This document shows, piece by piece, positions 1-8,029 of a stretch of DNA of 64,000 bases. The DNA is taken from assembly GCF_947492815.1 (NCBI RefSeq), contig NZ_CANLOB010000011.1:1-64000 (forward strand), written 5' to 3'. Numbering within the stretch: the first letter of the stretch is position 1; the number at the start of each line of letters is the position of its first letter. Below the pieces are notes generated by a model that saw only the letters and a program-made list of their open reading frames with translations, did no database searches and was not told the DNA's origin. The position numbers and the translations under genes are program-made. The stretch is from an uncultured Dokdonia sp. (lineage in GTDB: Bacteria; Bacteroidota; Bacteroidia; Flavobacteriales; Flavobacteriaceae).

Positions 1-1
1 C

Positions 2-227
2 TAAGGATTCTCTAAATCCTGTTGCTGGTACCTGAAACTATAATTTTGAGAAGCGTTTAGAAATAAAAAAGTAAAAAACGTAGCTTCACTTTTGTATTTG
101 CAACAAAGGGTTTTTAAGGATTCTCTAAATTCTGTTGCTGGTATCTGAAACTATAATTTTGAGAAGCGTTTAGAAATAAAAAAGTAGGAAGCGCAGCTTT
201 ACTTTTGTATTTACAACAAAGGGTTTC
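2..227. repeat. Two tandem copies of a 113-bp unit
   Basis: The stretch beginning TAAGGATTCTCTAAAT at position 2 starts again at 115 with a few substitutions, so the unit is 113 bp. Each copy ends in CAACAAAGGG. The second copy contains TACTTTTG at 200-207, which matches the Bacteroidetes -7 box; the first has CACTTTTG there. The repeat lies directly upstream of the metallo-hydrolase gene and may carry its promoter, but no well-spaced -33 TTG was found. Confidence 0.85.
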
Positions 228-261
228 TAAATTCCTACCTATCTTTATCAAAAAAACTACA

Positions 262-1380
262 ATGATAAAAAGGACCTTACTATTCTTAGTATTGATATTT
301 CAATTGATTGGTAGCTATATGCAAGCCCAATCACTAAAAATAGAATACATAGCCCATGCCGCTTTTGTAATAGAATCCTCTCAAGGTACACGAGTAGTAA
401 TAGATCCATACCATAGTTATAGACAAATGGGATTTACGTTTCCAGAAGATATTCCTGCCGATTTGGTGCTAATTACACATCCACATTATGATCATGATGG
501 GAGCCAATATTTTAGTAAAAATACACCCATATATAGAGATGCAGGATTGTATCGATTTAATGACGTTTTAGTTACAGGAATAGCTAGTAAGCATAGTTTT
601 GCAGAACAGATTGGAAAATCAGGAAATCAGAATTACAATACTATTTGGGTGGTGGAAATAGATGGAGTTAAAATTGCACACTTGGGAGATAATGAAATAC
701 CTACTACAGAAGAAGTACAGCAACTGGCAGATGTAGATTATATTATTGGGCACCCAAGAGATGCCTATTATGAATTATTTCCTAATGCAGTATATATCCC
801 AAATCATTACTTACTTCCAGAAGTTACACAACATAAAAACTGGATGCAACCAGTAGATGGATGGTTAACCGATAAGCAAGGAGTAGTACAATTAACTACA
901 AATACGTACACACCGATTAAAGGAGATACATCAGCAGAAATTTTAGTTTTTATGCCTTCTAATAAAGTACAGGAATGGTCGTCAGAATATTATAGTGCAT
1001 TAGCATTTATTAAAGAAGGATCTGAACATGAAAAGGCGTCTGGAGATTTTGATACAATAATCACTGCATATGATAAAGCTATTCAGTCTGCACCATTTGT
1101 AATGGATGGATATTATGTAAAGGCGGTTACGCTTTCGCGAAAGCAAAAACATAAAGAAGTAATTAGCGTATTAGAACAAGCTTTTGCTACAGTACCAGAT
1201 ATTGATTGGGGCGTGGAAGCAAAAGCCAGAGCATTATTAGCAGAAGCGTATGTGACTGCTAATGAATTAACACTAGCGTATCATCAATATGTATGGTTGC
1301 GAAGACATCCAAGAATTGTAAATAGAAATACCATCGAGAAAGCAACAACATATATCAAAAACTATGTAGAAAATAGATGA
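262..1380 (+). CDS. Exported metallo-beta-lactamase-fold hydrolase with C-terminal TPR-like helices
   Basis: This 372-residue protein is probably a periplasmic metal-dependent hydrolase; its substrate is unknown. Residues 1-22 form a signal peptide ending MQAQ. Residues 73-79 read HPHYDHD, the HxHxDH zinc-binding motif of the metallo-beta-lactamase fold, and HLGDNE and IGHPRD further on fit later metal ligands, closest to the UlaG-like branch. The last ~120 residues look like helical TPR-type repeats. An upstream in-frame start at 205 would put 19 residues before the signal peptide and lies in the -7-like box, so ATG 262 is preferred. It converges on the cytochrome gene with a 2-bp gap. One GCTTTCGCGAAAGC palindrome lies inside and is read as LSRK. 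Confidence 0.8.
   Translation: MIKRTLLFLVLIFQLIGSYMQAQSLKIEYIAHAAFVIESSQGTRVVIDPYHSYRQMGFTFPEDIPADLVLITHPHYDHDGSQYFSKNTPIYRDAGLYRFNDVLVTGIASKHSFAEQIGKSGNQNYNTIWVVEIDGVKIAHLGDNEIPTTEEVQQLADVDYIIGHPRDAYYELFPNAVYIPNHYLLPEVTQHKNWMQPVDGWLTDKQGVVQLTTNTYTPIKGDTSAEILVFMPSNKVQEWSSEYYSALAFIKEGSEHEKASGDFDTIITAYDKAIQSAPFVMDGYYVKAVTLSRKQKHKEVISVLEQAFATVPDIDWGVEAKARALLAEAYVTANELTLAYHQYVWLRRHPRIVNRNTIEKATTYIKNYVENR
1131..1144. repeat. GCTTTCGCGAAAGC palindrome, in a gene
   Basis: Perfect 14-bp copy inside the metallo-hydrolase gene, in the frame that reads LSRK. Confidence 0.95.
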
Positions 1381-1382
1381 TA

Positions 1383-1814
1383 CTATTCTTTCGTTACTTT
1401 TTTTACTTGTGCTTCAGTAATCATTGTATCGTAAGAGTTGCCCCAGCTATTCATGATATAATTCATGACATCAGCAACTTCATCTTCATAAAGACCTAGC
1501 TCTGCCATAACACCATTATAAGGTTCCCCATTCACTGTGATCTTGCCAGTTTGTCCGTACTTTACAACACGTATGGCATTTGTGATATTATCCTTAGTGA
1601 GCCAGTCTGATTTTGCAAGCGGAGGGAATATTTTAGGAATGCCTTCTCCTTTTCCTAAATGGCATTGTACACAATATTCTGTATATACTTCGGCACCTCG
1701 TTCAATACTCTCTTTAAGTGGATCTTGAGCTGTAGTGTATACGGATGATTCGTTTTGTAATGTAAACCCCATCAATAAACAACCTATAGTACTTATAATA
1801 AGTAACTTTTTCAT
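1383..1814 (-). CDS. Small c-type cytochrome
   Basis: This 143-residue exported monohaem cytochrome c has a signal peptide at the N-terminus, haem-binding CVQCH at residues 48-52, and a likely axial methionine in NGVMAELG. It starts 4 bp after the stop of the PQQ sugar dehydrogenase gene on the same strand, so the two are almost certainly co-transcribed. The inferred role is to accept electrons from that dehydrogenase and pass them to the respiratory chain. The fold is certain from the motif; the partnership is inferred from gene order. Confidence 0.85.
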   Translation of the reverse strand: MKKLLIISTIGCLLMGFTLQNESSVYTTAQDPLKESIERGAEVYTEYCVQCHLGKGEGIPKIFPPLAKSDWLTKDNITNAIRVVKYGQTGKITVNGEPYNGVMAELGLYEDEVADVMNYIMNSWGNSYDTMITEAQVKKVTKE

Positions 1815-1818
1815 AGCA

Positions 1819-2937
1819 TTACTTTTTTATCATACGAGCAATACCAGCCCCTTCAATTCCTAAATATACATAACCATCGGGACCCATCACCACATTACGC
1901 ATACGTCCTGCATCTGTCAATAGTTTTTCACGACCTACTACGGTATTTCCTTTTAAAATAAGGCGTTCTATGTATTTAAATTTAAGAGAACCTACTAATA
2001 AGCTTCCATCTAAATCTCCGTATTTACTATCTGAAACAAAGTCCATTCCACAAGGTGCAATAGACGGTACCCAATAATAAATAGGTTGCTCCATACCTTC
2101 TTTTTCTGTGATGTCTGTAAATGACGTTCCGCTATAATTAATTCCATATGAAATAACGGGCCATCCATAATTTTTTCCAGCTTCTGGAATGTTTACTTCG
2201 TCCCCTCCACGTGGTCCATGCTCATGAGTCCATACAGCTCCTGTTTTAGGATGTATCGCCATTCCTTGAGGATTACGATGTCCATAAGACCAAATGGCTT
2301 CTTTAGCGCCAGATTGTCCTACAAAAGGATTGTCTTTAGGAATGCTTCCATCATCATTAAGTCTATATATTTTACCACCATCACGCGTGATATCTTGAGG
2401 ATTTTCATCACGAGCACCGCGATCTCCTATGGTGAAAAAAACATGCCCTTTATCATCAAACACAATACGAGAACCAAAATGATGACTCTTTCTTGTGTTA
2501 GGGCTTCCTTTATATAAAACTTCCTGATTGGTAAGTGCTGTTCCTTTAAGTTTTGCACGCATTAATGCAGTATGTGCTCCTTCACCATCACCTTCTACAG
2601 AGGAGTAAGTAATATATATCCATCCATTCTTTTTGTAATCAGGATGTAAACGTATATCCAACAATCCTCCTTGATTACGACTAGAAACTTCTGGAGTGCC
2701 AGAAATTATTGTTTTTGTTCCATCTTTAAAATGGATAAGCTCTCCACTTTTTTCGGTAATAAGCATCGATCCATCAGGTAAGAATGCTAGTCCCCATGGA
2801 TTTACAAGATCTGGGACGATCATTTCTATGGTGTACTTATCGTTTTGTTTTAACTCAAAATCGTTGGTTCTAGTTTCTTGAGCACAACCTAAACTTGTGA
2901 TCACTAACATGAAGAAAAAAAGGAAATTATTTTTCAT
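1819..2937 (-). CDS. PQQ-dependent aldose sugar dehydrogenase, lipoprotein
   Basis: This 372-residue protein belongs to the soluble-type glucose/aldose sugar dehydrogenase family (GSDH, YliI-like), six-bladed beta-propellers that use PQQ to oxidise sugars. The N-terminus ends in LGCAQ, a lipobox, so it is probably lipid-anchored. Family segments are visible: PWGLAFLPDG, GGLLDIRLHPDY, TIGDRG, YGHRNPQGMAI, and EHGPRGGDEVN followed by NYGWP near the active site. The cytochrome c gene follows at 4 bp and may be the electron acceptor. No PQQ biosynthesis genes are present in the window. Confidence 0.88.
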   Translation of the reverse strand: MKNNFLFFFMLVITSLGCAQETRTNDFELKQNDKYTIEMIVPDLVNPWGLAFLPDGSMLITEKSGELIHFKDGTKTIISGTPEVSSRNQGGLLDIRLHPDYKKNGWIYITYSSVEGDGEGAHTALMRAKLKGTALTNQEVLYKGSPNTRKSHHFGSRIVFDDKGHVFFTIGDRGARDENPQDITRDGGKIYRLNDDGSIPKDNPFVGQSGAKEAIWSYGHRNPQGMAIHPKTGAVWTHEHGPRGGDEVNIPEAGKNYGWPVISYGINYSGTSFTDITEKEGMEQPIYYWVPSIAPCGMDFVSDSKYGDLDGSLLVGSLKFKYIERLILKGNTVVGREKLLTDAGRMRNVVMGPDGYVYLGIEGAGIARMIKK

Positions 2938-3063
2938 GGTTTAATTTTTCTGAAAAATACTCAATATTCTTTAAATGTGCAGTATTCTTAACATTATGAT
3001 ATGTTTTAAGGCGGAGGTTTATTGTATTATGTTATTAACTCATAGGTTTTCTTGATAACATCT

Positions 3064-3095
3064 TTGTAAGGGTTTTACATAAAAACCTACTTTTG
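3064..3095 (+). promoter_or_regulatory. Bacteroidetes-type promoter for trxB
   Basis: TTG at 3064-3066 is followed after 21 nt by TACTTTTG at 3088-3095, matching the flavobacterial -33/-7 consensus (TTG, 17-23 nt, TAnnTTTG). Transcription would begin near 3102, leaving a leader of about 65 nt that contains the GCTTTCGCGAAAGC palindrome. Confidence 0.75.
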
Positions 3096-3144
3096 TACTG
3101 TATATTTACTAACTAATATTATAACAGCGAAGTGTGTTTTATAC

Positions 3145-3158
3145 GCTTTCGCGAAAGC
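3145..3158. repeat. GCTTTCGCGAAAGC palindrome, trxB leader
   Basis: Perfect copy flanked by ATAC and ATAAAA, between the trxB promoter and start codon. A hairpin here would sit just upstream of the ribosome-binding region. Confidence 0.95.
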
Positions 3159-3166
3159 ATAAAAAT

Positions 3167-4129
3167 ATGGAAATTGAACACGTAAAATGCTTAATTATTG
3201 GATCGGGACCTGCAGGATATACTGCGGCTATATATGCAGCAAGAGCAAATATGGCGCCTGTATTATACCAAGGAATGCAACCTGGAGGTCAATTGACTAC
3301 CACTAATGAAGTCGAAAACTTCCCAGGCTATCCAGATGGAATTACAGGACCAGCGATGATGATTGAGTTAATGAATCAAGCAAAACGTTTTGATACAGAT
3401 GTACGCGATGGGTGGATTACTAAGGTAGATTTTTCTGGAGATGTGCATAAAGCATGGGTCAATGGTGAAACTGAAATTCATGCAGATACTATCATCATTT
3501 CTACGGGAGCTACAGCAAAATATTTAGGACTAGAATCAGAGCAAAAATACTTAAACTTAGGAGGTGGCGTATCTGCTTGTGCTGTATGTGATGGTTTCTT
3601 TTATAAGAATCAAGAAGTCGTGATTGTAGGAGCTGGAGACTCTGCAGCAGAAGAAGCACATTACTTATCTAAACTATGTACCAAAGTAACAATGCTTGTA
3701 CGTCGTGACGAATTTAGAGCATCTAAGATTATGGCTGCTCGTGTTAAGAATACAGAAAATATAGAAATCTTATTTAATACAGAAACAGATGAGGTTTTAG
3801 GAGATGGTCAAGTAGTGACTGGAGTTCGTGTTTTTAATAATAAAACACAAGAGAAGCATGACATTCCTGCTACAGGATTTTTTGTAGCTATTGGACATAA
3901 ACCGAATACAGAAATCTTTAAAGAGTACCTGAATCTTGATGAAACAGGATATATCATTAATGAACCTGGAACAGCAAAAACGAATGTGCCAGGTGTATTT
4001 GTTTCTGGAGATGCAGCAGATCATGTATATCGTCAGGCAATTACTGCAGCAGGTACAGGATGTATGGCTGCACTAGATGCTGAACGTTATCTTGCTGCAA
4101 AAGAAAGTGTAGTAGAGGCAGAGGCGTAA
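3167..4129 (+). CDS. trxB: Thioredoxin reductase
   Basis: This 320-residue flavoprotein reduces thioredoxin with NADPH in the cytoplasm. It shows the N-terminal FAD motif GSGPAGYTAA (residues 12-21), the redox pair C138-A-V-C141 in the usual ACAVCDG, a second nucleotide motif GAGDSAAEEA, and the C-terminal FAD motif VSGDAAD. Length and order match low-molecular-weight bacterial thioredoxin reductases. An in-frame start at 3134 would add 11 residues encoded by the palindrome (TLSRK); ATG 3167 (MEIEHVKC) is preferred because family members begin just before the FAD motif. It has its own promoter and is followed by a strong hairpin terminator. Confidence 0.95.
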   Translation: MEIEHVKCLIIGSGPAGYTAAIYAARANMAPVLYQGMQPGGQLTTTNEVENFPGYPDGITGPAMMIELMNQAKRFDTDVRDGWITKVDFSGDVHKAWVNGETEIHADTIIISTGATAKYLGLESEQKYLNLGGGVSACAVCDGFFYKNQEVVIVGAGDSAAEEAHYLSKLCTKVTMLVRRDEFRASKIMAARVKNTENIEILFNTETDEVLGDGQVVTGVRVFNNKTQEKHDIPATGFFVAIGHKPNTEIFKEYLNLDETGYIINEPGTAKTNVPGVFVSGDAADHVYRQAITAAGTGCMAALDAERYLAAKESVVEAEA

Positions 4130-4164
4130 GCACAAGCACAAGAAACATTTATATAACTTATAGG

Positions 4165-4199
4165 AAATCCTTCTTAGTTTTGGCTAAGAAGGATTTTTT
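4165..4199 (+). terminator. Rho-independent terminator of trxB
   Basis: A perfect 13-bp stem (AAATCCTTCTTAG at 4165-4177 pairing with 4184-4196), a 6-nt loop and a trailing T run lie 36 bp after the trxB stop codon. Confidence 0.9.
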
Positions 4200-4371
4200 A
4201 CATGTAATAAACAATAAGAGTTTTGAATTTAAATTATTGATTTTTAGTATGTTAAAAATATTTGATTTCTAATTCAGGTATAAATACGCTGTTTTTAAAC
4301 AAAGACAAGTGTCAACTTTGTGTTTAACAATAATGAGCTCATTGTTAAACAAAATATCTAAAATAGAAATT

Positions 4372-5163
4372 ATGAAAAAATCACAATCAAATTTATTACA
4401 CTACATCCATGTATTACTCTCTAGTGATAAAGATTTAAAAGCATTTATCAAAGATCCAGTAAAATCTGCCGAGCACGAAGATAATGGATTGACCAAGGCT
4501 GAGCGTTCTGTATTAAGAAGAACAGTAGCGCATTTACCTAGTACATCAAAAAGTAATTTTGCAATGACGAGAACATTAAGTTCTTACCGCCGTTCTTTAC
4601 GATTACTTCAAAATGTGTTACATAACTCTGGTACCAAAATGATAGGAGATGTTCTTTCTAATGGGCCAGTTACTGAAGATAGTACTGTTTTTTATCTTGT
4701 TGTAAATTATCCAAATATGGATAGTGGAGAAGTTCTTGATTTTACTTGTGAAGGCAATGACGCTGTAGATAAAATAGGCGGACCTTATGCTAATTCTCAG
4801 TTTTTCCAAATTGTATTCGGATCTGGTAGTACTACTATAGAACGATTAGTTTTAGGAGCAAGTCAAGCATTTCCAAGTATTTTTAGTTATGAGACAGTAG
4901 ATATAGGTGGAAAACCATATATCTCTAGTATCACAATTAATGATAGAACACTAAAGGCTGACCTTAGTAATTCTTGTTATGATCTTAGTGCAAATCCAAA
5001 TGCAGATTTTGTCTTTTGGTTTTACTCTGTAAATGGAGAAGCAAATCCTAATACATCAGGATCTGTAGGAATGAGTTTTGCCGACTATCAATTAAATAGT
5101 GGAGATACAGTGTATTTACAATTGATAGCTCCAGATGCGAAATATGGATTCCAACCCTGTTAA
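4372..5163 (+). CDS. Unknown protein with a LigA-like helical N-terminus
   Basis: I do not recognise this 263-residue protein as a whole. Residues ~1-85 are helical and include KDLKAFIKDP, then GLTKAERSVLRR, a pattern like the small LigA/NHLP-type leader or cap domain of some peptide-maturation substrates. After a Ser/Thr-rich linker the rest looks beta-rich and ends GFQPC, with few Cys. There is no signal peptide or membrane segment. ATG 4372 (MKKSQSNLL) is preferred over the in-frame start at 4309, whose extra 21 residues look like read-through of upstream sequence. It stands alone between two terminators, convergent with the head GIN gene. Confidence 0.55.
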   Translation: MKKSQSNLLHYIHVLLSSDKDLKAFIKDPVKSAEHEDNGLTKAERSVLRRTVAHLPSTSKSNFAMTRTLSSYRRSLRLLQNVLHNSGTKMIGDVLSNGPVTEDSTVFYLVVNYPNMDSGEVLDFTCEGNDAVDKIGGPYANSQFFQIVFGSGSTTIERLVLGASQAFPSIFSYETVDIGGKPYISSITINDRTLKADLSNSCYDLSANPNADFVFWFYSVNGEANPNTSGSVGMSFADYQLNSGDTVYLQLIAPDAKYGFQPC

Positions 5164-5241
5164 AAATAATTTTCATTTAAATATCAGATGTTAATTATGA
5201 GGTATGATCTACTATTGTAGTATCAAGATCATACATCAAAA

Positions 5242-5269
5242 AAAGCCCACAATAATTATTGTGGGCTTT
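5242..5269. terminator. Bidirectional terminator
   Basis: A perfect 28-bp palindrome (AAAGCCCACAATAA and its complement) with A and T runs on its two sides lies between convergent genes ending at 5163 and 5344, so it can end transcription from both sides. Confidence 0.9.
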
Positions 5270-5343
5270 CTCGTGTGAATCAAGAGCAGTGATTGCACAC
5301 ATAGGTGGGTTGGTTTGCTATATAATAAGTAGGAGTGAGTTGT

Positions 5344-6081
5344 TTACTCTTTTGCATCTACACTTCCTCCAGAATAATTTTTCTTAGGCTTATCTACTTC
5401 TTTAGGATTTCCCCAGTAATCTATATCGCCACCGCTAGAAGCACGTGCGCGTAATTTGTCAGTTACTCTAATATCGATGTTTCCACCACTAGATGCGCTT
5501 GCGTTTGCATACTTTGCTCTCAATTCTTTAGCATTTATAACGCCACCACTAGATACATCTGCATCTAATTTTTCTGAACTTCCCGCAAGACGTATAGATC
5601 CTCCACTGCTTACATCTGTATCTATATTACGTACAATAGCTTCTGCTTTTATAGATCCTCCACTGGATACATTAAGACTTAAATCTTCTCCTTTTAATAC
5701 TTCTTTTGTGACAATATCGGCTCCGCTATTGGCGCTTATAGATTGTAGATTTCCTACATAAGTAACAAAAACTTTTTTGGATGTTGCGCTACTGATGTTA
5801 TTTTCAGAATAGATTTTTAACGTACTTCCTTTTACATAAATATCTGCTAGTTCAATCAGATTTTCATCTGCTTCTACAATGACAGATACTTCAGATCCTT
5901 TTTCTAAATATACATCCCATCCGTTTCCTGCAGTAACACCATCAAAATCTTGTGTGATGTTAAAGTTTTCTGTTTGTACATTTCCATTTCCTCGCACTTG
6001 TCCAAAGTCGCCGTTAAAGACGCAAGATGTTACCAAAAGCGAAGTGAGTACTCCGATAATAAATTTAATTAGTGTTGTCAT
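5344..6081 (-). CDS. Head GIN domain (DUF2807) lipoprotein
   Basis: This 245-residue lipoprotein has a signal peptide ending LLVTSC. The body is a repetitive beta-helix of the DUF2807 'head GIN' type, with repeated SSGGSI/SSGG segments and near-periodic Gly/Asn turns from residue ~30 to 230. The molecular role of the family is unknown; it is often found near PspC and PadR genes, as here, and is probably at the cell envelope. It is the most distal gene in the leftward set that begins with padR at 10110. A palindrome lies in the gap upstream and a bidirectional terminator follows. Confidence 0.85.
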   Translation of the reverse strand: MTTLIKFIIGVLTSLLVTSCVFNGDFGQVRGNGNVQTENFNITQDFDGVTAGNGWDVYLEKGSEVSVIVEADENLIELADIYVKGSTLKIYSENNISSATSKKVFVTYVGNLQSISANSGADIVTKEVLKGEDLSLNVSSGGSIKAEAIVRNIDTDVSSGGSIRLAGSSEKLDADVSSGGVINAKELRAKYANASASSGGNIDIRVTDKLRARASSGGDIDYWGNPKEVDKPKKNYSGGSVDAKE

Positions 6082-6160
6082 GATTCCTTTATTTTTGATT
6101 GTTTAATTGATTGTAATGAATGATTCCTCTTTTATTTGCTGTAAAAGTGCTCCATTATAC

Positions 6161-6174
6161 GCTTTCGCGAAAGC
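6161..6174. repeat. GCTTTCGCGAAAGC palindrome, intergenic
   Basis: Perfect copy between two leftward genes, with the extended flanks TATAC and GTAAAG seen at other intergenic copies. Confidence 0.95.
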
Positions 6175-6198
6175 GTAAAGAGCCCAACTGTTATTTTT

Positions 6199-6744
6199 TT
6201 AGGCTGAATTGTATTTTTTCTTGTTTATATATTGAACAATACCTCTAGGAAGCTTATAAGCAATGATATATAATGTCCAAAAAATGATTCCAAACAGCAA
6301 TGGTAATATAGATCCAAACATATAAGTCATCCCTAGTATATATCCTAATAAGCATTCTGGTCTATATATTGGCACAAAAAACGATAGTATCATAAGACTA
6401 ATAGCCATGTACATAAGAACTGTTTCTAAACCAGCTTTGAAAAAAAACGATGAGACAATAGCATATAGGAGAAACCCTATAAAACCATAGATAATAGATG
6501 CGGATATATTCTTAGATACTTCTTTGAGTGTTCTAAGATATATTAGATACAATAGCCCCCAAGTAACTAAGGGTATCGTAATGGCTCCCCACCAATTTGA
6601 GAATCCTGGTAAATTGTCATCATGCAATATATAATGTGTTGGAACACCATCATGAAAATAATCCCAAGCTAAAAATGACCACATTAGTAGGCTTACTACT
6701 ACTGTAAATAAGAATCGATTTTTAAAAGAGAGATGTAAATTCAT
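6199..6744 (-). CDS. Unknown multi-pass membrane protein
   Basis: This 181-residue protein has about five hydrophobic segments (roughly residues 10-28, 52-68, 82-102, 107-127 and 132-160) and a basic C-terminus, so it is an inner membrane protein. I recognise no family motif. It starts 8 bp after the NTF2-like gene 6753-7529 ends and is probably part of the same leftward operon. Confidence 0.7.
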   Translation of the reverse strand: MNLHLSFKNRFLFTVVVSLLMWSFLAWDYFHDGVPTHYILHDDNLPGFSNWWGAITIPLVTWGLLYLIYLRTLKEVSKNISASIIYGFIGFLLYAIVSSFFFKAGLETVLMYMAISLMILSFFVPIYRPECLLGYILGMTYMFGSILPLLFGIIFWTLYIIAYKLPRGIVQYINKKKYNSA

Positions 6745-6752
6745 GATTTTTT

Positions 6753-7529
6753 TTATTTTTCTACACGAATAGCTTCTTCTACATTTTTGCCATTTTCTAA
6801 CACGATAAATTTTTCTATGCTTCCATCTTTTCTTGCAATAAATTGTAAAGCAATAGGCGCTTGTGGATGCGCAAACGTATCTATTGATTTTGCCACTAAA
6901 TCTGCTTGCATATTTCCAGCATCAAGATGCATAACGTTATCTTTTACAGATATGGTTACGTTTCCTGTTTGAGGTGCTTTGTAATTGCCAGCGTAACTTG
7001 CAAGCAGTTCAGTAGCCACTTTAATTCCATTAGTATTGATCTCTGGTGCTTTGTGATCATAACTCAAAACACGTGATATTTTCCATCCTGTATCTTCTTT
7101 AAGCCACAGATGTGTAAATTGAGATACTTCGGTTTTATATACTTCTTTACCGGATTCTTTGATAAAGAATTCATGTACCCCTTTTTGAATAGCGCCATAT
7201 AATGATCCGTTTTTACGAAGTGGAAAAACAGTAAGGCTACCAGGTACTAATTTGCGAATAGGTTTTTTATTAGCGTCACACATGTTTGTGAGAAAAGATG
7301 TTATGAAGACATCTTTTCCTTTGGTAACACCTCCTTTATCGTGAAAAAACTCAAGATCTTCACTTAAAGCGAGTTCCATAGCTTCCTTATTACAGTTGTT
7401 GAAACCTTCTTCAAAAAGAAGAGCATCCATTTTTTGTAATTCTAGAAATAATTCAGAATCCTGCTGGACTTGTGCCAGACTCAAAAATGGAATAAAAAGG
7501 ATTACTATGATTGATTTATAAATGGTCAT
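6753..7529 (-). CDS. Exported SnoaL/NTF2-like protein with C-terminal beta domain
   Basis: This 258-residue exported protein has a signal peptide ending LSLAQ. Residues ~25-150 are an NTF2-like fold of the DUF4440 type (LEFFHDKGG, VHEFFIKESG, W-rich end). Residues ~165-258 form a small beta-domain resembling the DUF3471 module appended to hydrolases and NTF2-like proteins (LLASYAGNYKAPQ). It shares its first domain with the next gene upstream (7542-7991); the two are tandem paralogues. No enzymatic activity can be assigned. Confidence 0.75.
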   Translation of the reverse strand: MTIYKSIIVILFIPFLSLAQVQQDSELFLELQKMDALLFEEGFNNCNKEAMELALSEDLEFFHDKGGVTKGKDVFITSFLTNMCDANKKPIRKLVPGSLTVFPLRKNGSLYGAIQKGVHEFFIKESGKEVYKTEVSQFTHLWLKEDTGWKISRVLSYDHKAPEINTNGIKVATELLASYAGNYKAPQTGNVTISVKDNVMHLDAGNMQADLVAKSIDTFAHPQAPIALQFIARKDGSIEKFIVLENGKNVEEAIRVEK

Positions 7530-7541
7530 TGATATGATTGA

Positions 7542-7991
7542 TTAATGTAAACTAATGACTTCTGCTATTTCCCATTTAGTAGGGTTTACTTGCCTCCAAA
7601 TCATAATGAATTTAGTAGGCTTAGAAACTGCATCGGGTTCTTGATTATTCTGAAAAGAATGTAATCCCATTGCGACAGCTCCAAAATCTTTAATAGCATG
7701 AACTTCTAAACTTTCTGGAACGAGTGTTCTTGTTACTTTGTTACAGATATTACGTTCAATAGCATTTATAATGTCTTGCTTTACTGTACTGAGTCCTCCA
7801 TTATCGTGATAAAACTTGATATCTTCTGCATATAAATTGGATTGTGTTTTAAGGTCACAGGTGTTATACGCATCAAAATATTGCTTATCAAGTGCTGCAA
7901 TTGTTTTAAAAAGCTCAGAATCTTTAGCTACTTGTCCTATGCCTATAAAAGGCATGAGGATAAGAAAAGCTATGAGTCTTGCTGCTGTCAT
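7542..7991 (-). CDS. Exported NTF2-like (DUF4440) protein
   Basis: This 149-residue protein has a signal peptide (ILMPFIGIGQ) and a single NTF2-like domain. The segment DIKFYHDNGG matches LEFFHDKGG of its neighbour 6753-7529, which supports a tandem duplication. It lies between the PspC gene and its paralogue in the leftward operon. Its function is unknown. Confidence 0.75.
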   Translation of the reverse strand: MTAARLIAFLILMPFIGIGQVAKDSELFKTIAALDKQYFDAYNTCDLKTQSNLYAEDIKFYHDNGGLSTVKQDIINAIERNICNKVTRTLVPESLEVHAIKDFGAVAMGLHSFQNNQEPDAVSKPTKFIMIWRQVNPTKWEIAEVISLH

Positions 7992-8029
7992 TAGTTCGTT
8001 TTTTGATTGATGAATGATTCTTACGCTTG

